This document shows positions 45,784 to 58,064 of a DNA stretch of 64,000 nucleotides, piece by piece. Below the pieces are notes generated by a model, which did no database searches, was not told the origin of the DNA, and was given only the letters and a program-made list of their open reading frames with translations. The translations under genes were made by a program, and so were the position numbers. Origin of the DNA: SIAJ01 sp963773845 (GTDB lineage: Bacteria; Planctomycetota; Planctomycetia; Gemmatales; Gemmataceae); assembly GCA_963773845.1 (NCBI GenBank), contig CAVZCU010000012.1, forward strand, positions 1,922,001 through 1,986,000, given 5' to 3'. Within the stretch, counting starts at the first letter, position 1, and each line of letters begins with the position of its first letter.

Positions 45784-47513
45784 TCACGCGATGATATCAC
45801 CGGCGGTCGTCCGACACACTTCGTCCAACGTGGTTACGCCGGCGTGCACTTTCCGCCAACCCGATTGTCGCAGAGTCTGCATGCCCGCCTTCAGGCCCTC
45901 GCGGCGAATCAAGCCGGCGTTCACGCGTTGAACGACTAATTCCTTGAGCAGGTCGTTGTTCACCAACAGCTCATGAATGCCGGTTCGGCCGCGGTATCCG
46001 GTGTTTCGGCACGAACGGCAGCCGGTGCCTTTGTAGACCGTCGGCGGTGGAACATCGTGGCTGACCGGCGCCAGGGGCACAATCTCCGGAATGAACGGGA
46101 AGTCGAGCGGATACTCGTCGGCCGGCAACGTGAATCCGGTCTTGCAGTCAGGACAAATCGTGCGCACCAGGCGCTGGGCCATGACGCCTTCCACGGTGCT
46201 GGCGACGAGGAACGGTTCGACCCCCATATCGATCAATCGCGTGAACGAACTCGGCGCATCGTTCGTGTGCAACGTGCTGAATACGAGGTGCCCGGTCAGC
46301 GACGACTGGATGGCGGCCTCGGCCGTTTCCAGGTCACGCATTTCGCCGATCAGGATGACATCCGGGTCGTGGCGCAGAATACTTCGCAGGGCATGGGCGA
46401 ACGTCATGCCGATCTTGGCGTTGGTCTGAATCTGGCTGATTCCCGCCTGCATGTATTCGACCGGGTCTTCGACGGTGATGATCTTGGTCGCCTCATCCTT
46501 GATCTCGTTCAATGCCGAATACAGCGTGGTCGATTTGCCCGAGCCGGTCGGACCGGTGACCAGCAGGATGCCGTGCGGCAGTTCAATGAGCTGCTTGAAC
46601 GTCTTGTACGTATCCGGCAACATGCCGCAATTCGCGAGATTGAAAACCATGCGTCCCTTGTCGAGGAGCCGCATGACGATGCCTTCGCCGTGGACCATCG
46701 GGAATGATCGACACGCGGACGTCGACCTCGCGGCCCTGGACGCGCATCTTGATGCGGCCGTCCTGCGGCAAACGCTTCTCGGCGATGTTGAGCCGCGCCA
46801 TGATCTTGATGCGGCTGACGATCGCCATGGCGAAGCGTTTGATTTCCGGCGGCAGCACCTGCGACTGCAAGCAATCCGTCGATGCGGTAGCGGATGCGGA
46901 TCGCCTTCTCTTCGTGCTCGATGTGGATGTCGCTCGCCCGCTCGTTGGCGGCTTCGATCAGAATCTCGTTCACCAGCTTGACGACCGATGCTTCCTGGGC
47001 CTGCTTGGCGAGTTCGCTGTCGTCGGCTTCGATCCCTTCGAGCAATTCGACGTCGTCGCGCTCCTGGACGAGGGCCTGAACGGTCTCGCCGCCGACGCCG
47101 AAGTGGTGCTTGATCAGCCGGGAGATTTCGCGGGGGCTGCCCAGTACCGGCTGGATCTCCAGACCGGTCAGCGTTTGCAATTCGTCGAGCGAATACACGT
47201 CGTAGGGGTTCGACGTCGCGACCACGAGCGTGCCGTTGTTCCGCGAGACGGGCAATAGCCCCTTGCGGTGCACCAGCTTCGCCGGCATGACGGCGAGGGT
47301 TTCCGGCTCGATGCGGGCATGCGACAGGTCGACGAACTCCAGGCCGAACTCTTCGGCCAGTGCGCCGAGAACATGCAGCTCGTTGCCAATGCCTTTTTCG
47401 AGCAGGATTTCGTGAAGTGGCCGCGTCGGCTCGCTGGCCTGCGCCTCCTCGGCACGGCGGGCGTCGGCTTCCGTTAGCTGACCGCGCTTGACCAGGGTCT
47501 GCAAAAGAAACAT
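45784..47513 (-). CDS. gspE: Type II secretion/pilus ATPase GspE; two frameshifts
   Basis: GspE drives pseudopilus assembly. About 576 residues with frame changes near 46874 and 46698. The N-terminal domain begins 'MFLLQTLVKRGQLTEADARR'. Walker A is 'LVTGPTGSGKSTTLYSALNE', the Asp box is 'ITVEDPVEYMQAGISQIQTN', Walker B is 'DPDVILIGEMRDLETAEAAI' and the His box is 'GHLVFSTLHTNDAPSS'. A tetracysteine zinc site is kept: 'CPDCKTG' and 'CRSCRNTGYRGRTGIHELL'. It would energise the export of the DUF1559 pseudopilin and others. Confidence 0.94.
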
Positions 47514-47741
47514 GGGGCCTCGATTGGGCGAGTGGAAGGCTAACTGGCGACTTTGACAAGCTAACGCGAACGGGGTCGAGTCTCAAGCCCCGTCGCCACG
47601 GCCGGATAAGTGATTTTATGAGAATGAGTCATTAAGCCGATGTTAAATCCACTACACCCGCGCGAGCCCGCATGTTGAGGCGTCGCAAGCTTTACGGAAT
47701 GCGCCGAAGAGCTAAAATCCGCCCATCGCAGGAGATCCCGC

Positions 47742-49339
47742 GTGGACCGCGTTGGACTGCCCGAATCGATTCGCCTGTCGAACGGTCCGATCGAGCCATT
47801 CGAGCCGGAACGAATCACGCGAAGCCTTTTCGCGGCGACAGAGCAACTCGGAACACCCAATGCATTTCTCGCCCAGGAATTGACTGAAGGGGTATTGCAC
47901 TTCCTCACGGCCGATCCGGGCGGGTCGCAAATCTCGACGGAGCAACTCGCCGAGTTGATTGCCAAGATCGTGCGGGAACTGGGGCATCCGAACCTCGCGC
48001 GGGCTTACGAACTTCGCCAAAACAGTGGTCGGCCGGAGCGTTCGGCAGCCCGCCCCAATCAGCCTGTGCCCTGGCCGGACTGGTTTGACCCGCTGGCATC
48101 GTCGCTCGAACTCAGTCGTGACGGTGGCAAAATCCCCATTGGAAGCATTCAGTCTTCGCCATGTGTTCCCTCCGGAACTCGCGTCCGCCCATTTCGAGGG
48201 ACTGATTCGGCTCACGACGTTGAGTTCTCCACTGGAACTCGCAGGCATCGAAGTCGCGGTTCCGTTGGGTTCGATTTTTGAATCGATCGATACGGCCCGG
48301 CAGTCTGCCGGCGACTTCTTGGCCGTCGACGGGCCCGAATATGAGCTGGCACTCGAACCGGGCGATCCGGGGACTGTTGCGGACGCCTTCCTGCGCCGCG
48401 TGAAACAAGCGGTGCAGGCATTCGGGATCGTGCCGATACTGAACCTGAACATTCCGACGCCGCCGCCCCGACTGGCCGCGGGTTCCGGCCCACTGTTCGG
48501 TAGTGACATTGCCATCGATCTGGCTCGCCGCGACTGCATGGCCCGTGCATTGTTGGAGCGGGCCGGCCGCGTTGGTCTTCGAATCTGGTGGCACATATCG
48601 CCTGATCCGATTCAGTTCTCGCAGCTGTCTCAAAACGGTCATTCCGATTGGGTTGATCAGAACATCGAGTTTGTTTTTGACCGACCGAGCCAGCCGGTCC
48701 GACTTGCGCCCGGCATCGACCGCCAGAGCCCGGCAACGCTCCTGTTGGTGGGCGTAAACGTTGCGCGATTAGTGGAGATGCTGGGCGGCCCGCCGGTCGA
48801 TCTCGACCTTTTGTTGTCCAAGGTTTCCAGCCTGGCACGATTCGCCAAGACGGCCGGGCACGCGAAACTGGATTTCTTGCGCCGACATGGTCGACCATCG
48901 CTCCGCGAGGCATTTCTTCTCGATCGTGCTCGACTCGTCCTTGTGCCACTCGGACTGGCCGATGCGTCGCGGGCTGGGCACCGCCCGCCAAGCGAATTCG
49001 CACGGGAGATCGTCAAGAGTTTGCGCTTCGCGGCCGAGAACGACCAGCGGCGCCGCGCTGCCGGTGCGCGTCGATGCCGGCCTCGATCTGCCCGGCTGGG
49101 ACGCGGTCGGGGAACCGGGGCTCTCGCTCCTTCATCAAGTGCGGGCCGCATCGCCGTCGCACTTGGCGGCAGCGGGCGGACGGTTGGTATTGCATCCGCC
49201 GGCCAATGGATATTCTCTTACGGATGTGGAAGAGGCGCTTGGCCTGGCCGGACGGTCCGGTATCTGTCGGCTTTGTTTTGCCGGCGAATTGAACCAGGTT
49301 CAGACGGAGCATGAATTGGCCAATGGCCGAAATTGGTAA
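47742..49339 (+). CDS. ATP-cone domain protein with an RNR-like C-terminal region; two frameshifts
   Basis: About 532 residues, joined across frame changes near 48130 and 49055 (the first is an extra A in an AAAA run). Residues 1-90 form an ATP-cone: 'RLSNGPIEPFEPERITRSLF', 'FLAQELTEGVLHFLTA' and 'IAKIVRELGHPNLARAYELR'. The rest is not a normal reductase, but 'VDLDLLLSKVSSLARFAK' and 'RRHGRPSLREAFLLDRARLV' resemble class III/II ribonucleotide reductase helices. No glycyl-radical or catalytic Cys pattern is visible. It may sense dNTP/ATP without catalysis. The neighbours give no clue. Confidence 0.6.
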
Positions 49340-49487
49340 CGCATGAACTTGACACTTGCTCTTTGTACGACCTTCGGACTAGGATACGGATGAACTCCAA
49401 CGCCTCCGTTCGCGATACATGGAAGTGGGCCCGTTAGACTCCAGGGCCGACCGCAGGCAGCGAGCGAACGCAGGGAGGTGAGCGCCG

Positions 49488-50823
49488 TTGGGAACCTTGT
49501 CTATTTCCACCCGGCTCTTCCGGCACCGAGCGCAAAACTCGGCTGCCGCTCCGATGCTGAAAAGCATCGGTGGGCGTCGCGTGCTGCGCCGCCTGGGTGC
49601 GGGCGGCATGGCCGAAGTGTACCTCGCCTACGATGCCCGCCGCCACACTCAAGTCGCCATCAAGGTTTTGCCCAACGACATGGCGCAGAACGCCACCTAC
49701 GTCTTTCGCTTTCAACGTGAGGCCGAGGTCGGGCGAAAAATCGTCCACCCGAATGTCGTGCGCTGCCTCGAATCGGGCCAGGAGGATTTGGAATCGGGTC
49801 CGGATCAGAAAACACGCCGCCGATTCCTGGTGATGGAGTATGTGAAGGGGACCAACGCCCAGATTCGTCTCGAGCGCGATGGCCCGCTCTCGCTGGCCGA
49901 AGCCACACGGATCATCCTCGACATCGCCCGCGGGCTCGAGGAAGTGCATCACCGTGGCTACGTCCATCGCGACGTCAAGCCGGGCAACATTCTGATTGGC
50001 GAGGATGGTCGGGCGAAACTGGCCGATCTTGGCGTGGCCAAGTTCCTCGATCCGGAAGTGCCCGATCTCACGTCGCTCGACCAGGGGGTCGGCACACCGT
50101 TCTACATGCCCTGGGAACAGAGCCTCAATGCCAGCATTGTCGATCCGCGGAGCGACCTCTTTGCCCTTGGCGCGACCTACTACCACTTGATCACCGGACG
50201 CGTGCCGTTCCCCGGCAACGACATCGCGGAAGTTGCTCAACGCAAGGACGAAGGCACATTTATTCCGGCCCGCGACATTGATCCCAAGTTGCCGCGATCG
50301 GTCGACACAATCCTGGCGAAAATGCTGGCCCGAATGCCGGACAAGCGCTTTCAGACGGCGACCGAGTTGATCGATGCCTTGCGTGCTTCGGGCCTCACCG
50401 GCGAAGCGGAGACTGCATCCAAGTTGGTCGAGACGGACGTCCCGCCGGCGAATACGCGTCTCGACATTCGCATTGCGCAAGGGCCGGAAGTCGCGAAGCA
50501 ACGGGCCCCTATGGATTTACCAGTATCGGCACGGGTCCGGTTGGAAGCGTGGGCGAGCGCCGGCGGAAGACATCATCCACTGGTACGAAGATGGCATTCT
50601 CCCCAACGACTTCTTCGTCGCGCCGGCGGATAAGAAAACGTGTCAGCATTTCCGCACCGTTGCCGAATTCCGAGCGATCAAGCGCCGGTTGCCCGCAAAA
50701 CAATTGCCGGCCAGGACGACGTTGCGCCAGTGGGGCATTCGCATCGTCGCCATCATCGGCCTCGCGCTCGCGTTGACTGCCATTTCCTCACTGATCTTCC
50801 ACCTGGTCCTCGGGGGTGATTGA
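49488..50823 (+). CDS. Ser/Thr protein kinase with a GYF-like domain and C-terminal membrane helix; one frameshift
   Basis: About 444 residues. A GGGAGGTG site 7 bases before a TTG at 49488 supports that start. The kinase domain (about 30-290) has 'RRLGAGGMAEVYLAYD', ATP lysine in 'VAIKVLP', 'HRDVKPGNILIGEDG', 'DLGVAK' (DLG in place of DFG) and 'GTPFYMPWEQ'. A frame change in a CCCC run near 50508 leads to 'LWIYQYRHGSGWK...', a GYF-like module ('IIHWYEDGILPNDFFV'), then a single membrane helix ('IVAIIGLALALTAISSLIF'). It may recruit a proline-rich partner. Its GTG-starting neighbour overlaps the end. Confidence 0.85.
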
Positions 50824-51759
50824 CCCCGATGCCGGCGCGAGCGCGATTCCCTCTCTCACGGCCGGGCGTCTGTGCATTGCCCTGGCGGCGATCCTCTGGA
50901 GCTTGAGCGGCTTTCTCACCCGCCTTTTGCAAAAGCCGACCATTCTCGACGTTCATGAGCCGCATCTCACTCCTTTGCAAATCGCGTTCTATCGGGCCCT
51001 CTTCGCCGGCCTCTTTCTCGTGCCGATGTTGCGGCCGAAGCACATTCGCTTCCGGCCATTGATGCCCGTCATGGTCGGAACGTTTGCGCTGATGAACGCC
51101 ACGTATATCTCGGCGATGGCGCTCGGCACCGCGGCCAACGCGATCCTGTTGCAGAACACCGCTCCGTTCTTCGTCTTCATCGCATCCGTGTTTCTTCTCG
51201 GCGAGCCGGCCGATCGGCGCAGTCTCTATGCTCTGTTCATCGGCATGGCTGGCATGATCGTGATCGTTGCCGGCGGGGGTCAACTCGGAACGCGCTTCGA
51301 CGTGACGCTCATGGCCCTCGGCAGCGGCATCACCTATGCGATCATCGTGCTTTGTTTGCGTGCGCTACGAAGTGAATCGCCGCAATGGCTAATCGTGCAG
51401 AATCAACTCGGGAGCGCGATTTTCGTGGCACTGGCGATTCTCGTTTGCAATGGCGTCGCGTTTTGGTTCGACTGGCTCACGACGCCGACATGGCGACAAC
51501 TGTTACTGCTCTTCGGATTCGGCTCGATCCAGATGGGCCTGCCGTACTGGCTCTTCGCCCGCGGCCTGCGTTCGGTCAGCCCGCAAGAGGCCGGGGCGAT
51601 CACGCTCCTCGAACCGATGTTGAACCCCCTCTGGGCCTACCTCATCTCCCCCGAAACCGACACACCCGCCAACACCACCTGGCTCGGCGGCGCCCTCATC
51701 CTCGTGCGCTCGCATATCGTTACCTTCCAATGAAGCGACCCGAAGGACAGGTTTCCTAA
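50816..51759 (+). CDS. EamA/DMT-superfamily transporter; one frameshift near the end
   Basis: About 314 residues with ten helices in two EamA halves. The GTG start at 50816 overlaps the kinase stop by 8 bases. Typical pieces are 'ILWSLSGFLTRLL', 'LMNATYISAMALGTAANAIL' and 'QEAGAITLLEPMLNPLWAYL'. A missing G near 51705 would give 'LGGALILGALAYRYLPMKRP', the expected tenth helix and tail, ending with TAA at 51757-51759. That TAA lies in a GGACAGGTTTCC palindrome, so the repeat supplies the stop. The substrate is unknown; the superfamily exports metabolites and amino acids. Confidence 0.88.
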
Positions 51760-51934
51760 CCTGTCCTACGGGACGCACGACGGCTCCCTCGCATGGCAAT
51801 GTTCCGTAGGAAGGATGGAAAACCTGTCCCACGGTGAACGAGAGAAGAACCCACCACAAAGGCACAAAGAAAATAAATCGGTTTTCCTTTGTGTCTTTGT
51901 GTGATCTTTGTGCCTTTGTGGTGGGTTCTTCTCT
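51745..51934. repeat. Two palindromic repeats between the DMT transporter and the VIT gene
   Basis: First, GGACAGGTTTCC/GGTTAGGAAACC-type palindrome at 51745-51766 with a partner half (AAACCTGTCCCACGG) at 51819-51833. Second, a perfect 30-bp inverted repeat: left arm 51841-51870 (AGAGAAGAACCCACCACAAA...) and right arm 51905-51934. Its right arm ends at the TTA that forms the stop codon of the VIT gene. The same CACAAAGGCACAAAGA core occurs at 62587-62680. Confidence 0.93.
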
Positions 51935-54900
51935 TATCTCCCTTCCACCGCCTGTCGGGCCTGGGCTTTTAATCCGTTGAAGCGTGGCTGCCAGTCGCCT
52001 TCTTTGAGTTGGCTGAGCAGTTCCCGGCTCTTGGCAATCTGGCCCTGTTGCCGCAAGTACTCGGCTCGATCCCAGAGCAATTGCGCGTTGGTCGGATCGG
52101 CGGCGAAGGCCATCGCATAACACTTATCCGCCAGCCGCCAGTTGCCCTCTTGCCTTACCGACCATGCCAGCGATACCCACGGGTCCGATTCGTTCGGCTT
52201 GAGAGCAAGCGGCGTCGTCGCGTAATCCCACGCCAGTTCGGCCGCGTCCTCACCGCCGATTTTGCGCAAGATCGCCGCAACGCGGTTCGGCACATCGTGC
52301 GCTTCCGGATCGAGCTGTCGCCAGCGGTCGGCTGCTTTCACCACGCGAACCGCCAGGTCCTTCGGCGGCGAAACGCCGAGCGATTTCGACGCATCCGCCA
52401 GCCATTCGTAATGCGTGAGCAATCGCCCGTAATCGTTGCGGATCGGCTGCACGTCGAATACTTCGGGCAGCCGGGCATATTCGAGGTCGAGCGCTTTCTC
52501 CAGGCACTCAATGCTCCGCACGGAGTCGCTGCGCCGATCCGCAATCTGCGACGCCAGCCGCCACAGGCCCGCCGACTTCGCCAGCTTCGGGTCGCTCAAC
52601 AGATCGCGAACGAGCGCATCCGCCCGGTCGTAGCGATTCGTATCGTTCAGGAAGTGAATCGCCGCGATGGTCGTGTACGGCTTTTCTTCGGCCTTCAGTT
52701 TCGACAATGCCTGATCGAGCAGAGCGTCCGACATGGCCGTGTCGCCGAGCTGGAAGCACTGCCAGGCCAGCGTGACGATGACCGGCCGCTTTTTCTCGGC
52801 ACACTCCTTCGCCGTGTCGCGCATCAGCTTGGCCCAGATGTCCTCCTTGCCGCCTTCGAGCACATTGCGGAACGAGGAATCGAGCGGCGGCAAGATGCCT
52901 TGTTTCAGGGCAGCGGCGAACAGTTCCTGATACTTCGTCTGGGCTTCTTCGTTCAACTCGGCATTGCCCAGACTGCGCGCTTCCTCGTATCGAGCGGGGT
53001 AGCGCAACGCGGACTTCTCGGCGAGCACGTGCCAGCCGTCGGCGATGCTCTTCCACGCGGCCGCATTCGGGCTGCGATCCTCGACCATGGCAAGCGCACA
53101 CCAGCCGAGCACGTTGTCGGCATTGCGCTTGGCGAAGTCGATCACCCGCTCGCGCTCCGTGTCGCGTTGACCCCACAGGCCGTGATTGATGTAGTTGCCT
53201 TGCCAGCGAGCGACGATCCGCCGGAACGTGGTCAGCTTGCCGAGGAACGTCTCCGCATCGTGCCGGCCGGGGCCAAATCCGAATCGGGCTTGCCAGTCGT
53301 GAATGTTGCTGTCGTGCATTTCCCAGAGATAGCGCACCAGCGGATCGCTCGGGTTCTTCTCGAACTTCTCGTTGAGCGTATAGGCGTTCGGGGTTGTAAT
53401 TCGCCGCCGCGACGAGCGTGAAGAAGCCGGTGCGCTTGTCCCCCTTGTCGCCGAAACAGGCTTCCCAAATCTCCATGACGCGGTTGCCGTTGTTGGCGGC
53501 GAACTCGCAAGAGAGCAACTCCATGGCCGAATCCGGATCGAGATAGCGGAAGCAGGCGTTGGTTTCGTATTCCAATTGCCAGCCCGGCTGCATTTCGAGC
53601 TTGCCGTACACGTATTCCCGGCTACGCAACGGCAACGGCAGGATGACGAGCTGGCTCATGTCCGGCGTAAGGTTCGGCGCAGGGACCGGGGATTCATCCC
53701 GCTTCGCCGCTAGCGGCTTAGCCGGCTCTTTGGCCTTGGGAACAATCCACTTAGTCTCATTGGCCTCATACGCCTCGCGAACCAATACCTCGTCCGGCTT
53801 GCCCTTTTGCACCAGCACCCATTGCCGTTCGGCCAGGCGCTTGCCATCGAAAACGAGCCTAACTTCCAGCCAGCCGATCGGCTGTTCCTGATCCTTCGGC
53901 GGCATGAGCGGCGAGATCGCCACCGTCTTGCCGTCCATCGCCTTCACATCGGCCCCATGCGCCAAGTCATCCGCTGGCGGCAAGAAATCGGGGATGAGTT
54001 CGGAGAGGAACGCGCGATGGAATCGGCTCACGGTTCGCTTCGCCCCGATGCCAAGTTCCGGGTATAGGTGCCAGAGGTGCTTCCCATCGCAGACGACCTG
54101 TTCCTTGAGCCCGAAGCTGAGCGTGCGTTCGTAGGCGTATCGCCCGCTGCCATCGTGAATGAACGCGATGCCGCCGGGCAGCTTGAGCAATTTCCACTCC
54201 GTGGAGCGTGCCGATTCGATGAGCTTGCGAGCGGCCGGATCGATATGGCCCAGCCGCTGGCCGAATCGCGGCGCCGCTTCCTGTTCCAGCACCATGCGCA
54301 CGTCCGCCGGGCTGGAACTCATGCCGGGGCAATAGGCGACGAGATCGGTGAAGACACGATAGTTGCCACTGAAGGAAGGCCGGCCGTAATACCGCGGGGC
54401 CTGCGAGGCGAGGGCCATGTAGCCGAGTTGCTGACTTTCTTTGTCTTCCCGAACCGCCCCTTCCCCACTGCCGCCCATAAGGGCTGAGTCCGGAGCGGAG
54501 TTTATTCGAGGCTTCGGATCATTCGCGAAGAGCACGCCCCGGTAAGCGAGACTTAGGTCGCTGAGGGCCTTGCCCTCACCCCATTCGTCAATCGGCCGTC
54601 CGAAGCTGCTAAACCCGCCGTTCCTCGAGAGAGTCTCAGATACTTTCTTCCGGTCCTCGCCCAGCGGCGCATCGAGCCGCAGCCCTAGCGTCCAATTATT
54701 GAAGCGATTCAATCTAAGATCATTGAGTGCATTTCCACGGCCATCCGGCGGCTGCGTTGGATCGAAAAACCCTCGGCTCGGTGGCGGCCAATAAAACTCA
54801 TTCGGCGCTGGCGGCGGTGTGTCGAACGCGGGAGTTGTCGGCATCGGCTCGGCCAGCTCCAGCGACGCGGGCATCGCCGGCGTGCGATGGTCAGCCAGCC

Positions 54901-57900
54901 GGGAGCCGAGCATTTGACCTGGGTAAAGTGGCAATTCTCGCCGAATGATCCGATCCAGCGTAACCGTGTTTCCGCGAATGATGATCTCTCCAACACGAGT
55001 CGGCATCTCAGGGCCGCCCGACAACCGCCCATTCACGTTTAAAGTCTTGTTCAGCGAGAACCCGTACTCGCGCAATTCCCTCTTCGCCTTAAAGAACTCT
55101 GTACCGTCAAAAGCCGGCACCGACCGTGCGAACCTTGTGGCTCGAGTTGGCATTTCGGCGCCGAGTTCCTCGGACTCCTTCTTCTCGTCCAGTTCTATGT
55201 ACCCCCGGACCGGCACCGCATACGACAACTGCTGTCCCGAAGTCGCAATCGCATTGTCGTTGTTGTTCTGCCCCGGCCAGGTCAGGAAGCGTGGGGGGTT
55301 GCGGGTCATGATCGTTTGCAGCACCTGATTCTCGTGCGGCTTTTGGCCCTTCAAGTCCACCGTCCCGCTGGCCGGCTGGTTCGGATCGGGGATGTAAACG
55401 ATCGGGATCTTCGGCGGGCACGGGTACATCGCCCAATGATCCTTGCGGCCGCGATCGACCTTGAAGTCCTTGTACATCTGCTCGTTTTCGAGCACGAGCA
55501 ACGAAGTGAACGGCGTCATCACGTACATCGCCTTCGACAATTCCGTGATTGCCTTCTGGTTGACACTGCTATCCTGCGACAGCAAGCGATCGATCTCCAG
55601 CTTCGCCCATGTCCGCGGCAAATACCCCGCGCCTCGAGCAACACCCTCGACCGGCAACGTCTTCTCCCACGGTTGTCCGTCCAACGTCCCCCGAATCACC
55701 GCCGCTTGCGGCGTAGCGTGCGTGACATTCGCAACTGCGGCAAACTCCTCGCCATGCGCCAGTGCATTGCTGAACGTCAAAAAGCGCACGCCATTCACGC
55801 CCGGCGTCTCGACGCGAATGTTGAGCAACCGCGGGGCATTGAGCGTGGAAGCAATTTCGAAGCCCCGCCAGGAAATCGGCTCATCGGGATTCACTTGCGT
55901 GAACAACCCGCCGGTCTTTTCGGCGGCTACCTTCATGAACGCCGGCGAGAAATGTCTTCCCACCGCAATGCCGACGTACTTGGTCCCCAACGGAATCCGC
56001 TTCACGAGCACGTCCGCCCGCTGCTCACCAATGGATGCGATCCCACCGCCGACGTGCACGAGATGCGGATTCGACCCGGCTTGCAGAATCGCCGCCGCAT
56101 CCGAAAGCGCCTGATCCAGATTCAATGCCCCAATCAAATGCCGATGATCCAACCAGTCCATGGCCCGCGCCACATTCTCCGCCGTCGCCGCTTGCGGCGT
56201 AGCGGCAAACTTGCGGATTCGCGTACCCACACTCAAAATCGAAAACGTATCATCGTGCTCCGCGTTTGTAAGCAAGCTGCGAATCACTTCGACCTGAGCG
56301 CGGGCCACGAGCGGATCGCGAGCGCCGGACGATTCAAACAGGAAGACCCAGTCCCGCCGTTCCCGCCGCGGCGCCGACGGCAGATCGGGGCGATAACGGA
56401 CCATCAGGTATTTCTGGCCATCGAGTTCGGCGCTCGACCAACGAACGTCTCCATTCTCCCAACGTTCGTGGGGAACGGGGATGGGCATGCCGTTTACCGA
56501 ATGGTCGTTGAGTTCCAACACCACATCACGATCAACCTTGACGCCCTTCGCCTCATCGTCCGCAATCAGATCCTGACCCTTGTTCTCAAACTTCATCGTC
56601 GGATGCGAAGGCGACATCGCCGACATCATCGATCCGCCCTTCACGTCGGCATGGAACGACCACTTGTCGACCATCGCCAGTGTGTGACCAGCGGGGAAAC
56701 GATAGGTCATGCGGCCGTAGAGCACCGGCAGGCGTTGCGTGTAACTCAGGATGATGCGTTTCTCTTGCCGGGCCTCCAGCGGGAAAACGCGCATCTTGAA
56801 CACGCTGCCATCCACCCATTCGAGCAGTGCCGGATCGCGATTCTGATAGCGGATGCGCTCGTAGACGTCGCGGGCATGTCCCCGATCGGCCATTCCGCCT
56901 TCCATCAGATCGCCATCGACATACATCGCCAACCGCGACAGCGAGGCATCGGGCGGCAACGGGAAGTAAAACGTCCCCTCCATGCGGAAGTTTTCGCTGT
57001 TGAAGAACGTTTCATCGATGGTCGTACGGGCGAAGCCATCCTCGATATGAACGTCGACGTGGAAATTGGTCAGCGAGAGTTTGGCTTCCTGGCCATAGGG
57101 ATCGACCGCGACAAGCGATCCGCCGCTGTGCTGACCGGCCGGCACCAACGGCGACTCGGCGGATACCATCAAGTCCTTCGTCCATTGCAATGCGGCCGAG
57201 GCCCGTGGCGCCGGCTCAATCTCGGTCTTGCCCGGCAGGATCTCTCGGCCGGTCGTCACTTTCTCAGTCACGCCGGTGACTTCGACTTTGCCTTGTGTGA
57301 CAAGAACACCAGTGCCTTTGTCGGTGGCGGAGACGGCGAACATGGTGCCGAGCGCCTTGACGGAGCGCTGCGGTGCTTGGATGACAAAGCAATTGTCAGG
57401 CGTCTTCGCCGGCGTGGCTTGCAGGAATACTTCGCCTCGTTTCAAATCGAGATGCCGATTCTCCGCCAACTGCACCGTCGTGTTCTGATTGAGAAACAGC
57501 AGCGACCCGTCCGGCAGCTTGATTCGCTTCTTCTCGCCCGGCTGGGTCGAGATCTTTTCACCAAGTACAAGCTCGACCGGCTTCGGCGCCGGGGGCTTTT
57601 CGCGCGGCATGAGGCCGACGGCTTCCAGGTCCGGCTTGTTGAGTGCGAACGATTCTTCCACGCGTGGCCGAGTCGGCGACCGACCGATGCCGAAGATGAT
57701 GAGGCCAAGTCCGATTAGCAAGGCGGCAGCACACGCGGCCGGCAACGGCGCGACGAGCAGTTGCCACCAACGCGAAAAACGCCGCTCGCGCGCGGGCGAC
57801 GGGGCTTCGCCCAGTTGTCGAGCGACAGCGGCGGCGGTCTCCTTAGCCGCCTCGCGGCGTGGCTCGAATGTCGTGCGCAATTCGACGTGCGTGGTTTGAA

Positions 57901-58027
57901 ACGCTTCCGCCAGGATCTGGTTATCGGCCGATTCGGCGATCCAGGCGTCGAGCGATTGCTGTTGTTCTCCGGCCAACGGCCCATCAATGCGGGCGGAAAG
58001 CAGCGAGAGTGCTTCGTCGTGTGTCAT
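51934..58027 (-). CDS. Giant FecR-VIT-VWA-TPR membrane protein, partner of an ECF sigma factor; one frameshift
   Basis: About 2,030 residues after one frame change near 53391 ('AANYNP' to 'NAYTLNEKFEKNPSD'). Residues 1-60 form a small anti-sigma-like helical domain ('LSLLSARIDGPLAGEQQQSL'). A membrane helix is at about 88-113. A FecR-like domain covers about 150-270 ('KLPDGSLLFLNQNTTVQLAE', 'VFLQATPAKTPD'). A VIT domain follows at about 300-430, and a VWA-like domain from about 560 with a degenerate MIDAS ('DWVFLFESSGARDP'). Near residue 1,000-1,040 is a POTRA-like strip ('VGEIIIRGNTVTLDRIIRRE'). The C-terminal 470 residues are TPR-like. Its start is 38 bases from the ECF gene stop, so it is in the same operon. 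Confidence 0.85.
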
Positions 58028-58064
58028 GGGAATGGCTCCCTATTTATTGGCTAGCCCGATTGCG

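Noticed and set aside
55316..57718. An 800-codon open frame on + opposite the VIT gene
   Set aside because: It mirrors the codon pattern of the gene on the minus strand and has a basic, low-complexity composition; no family resemblance.
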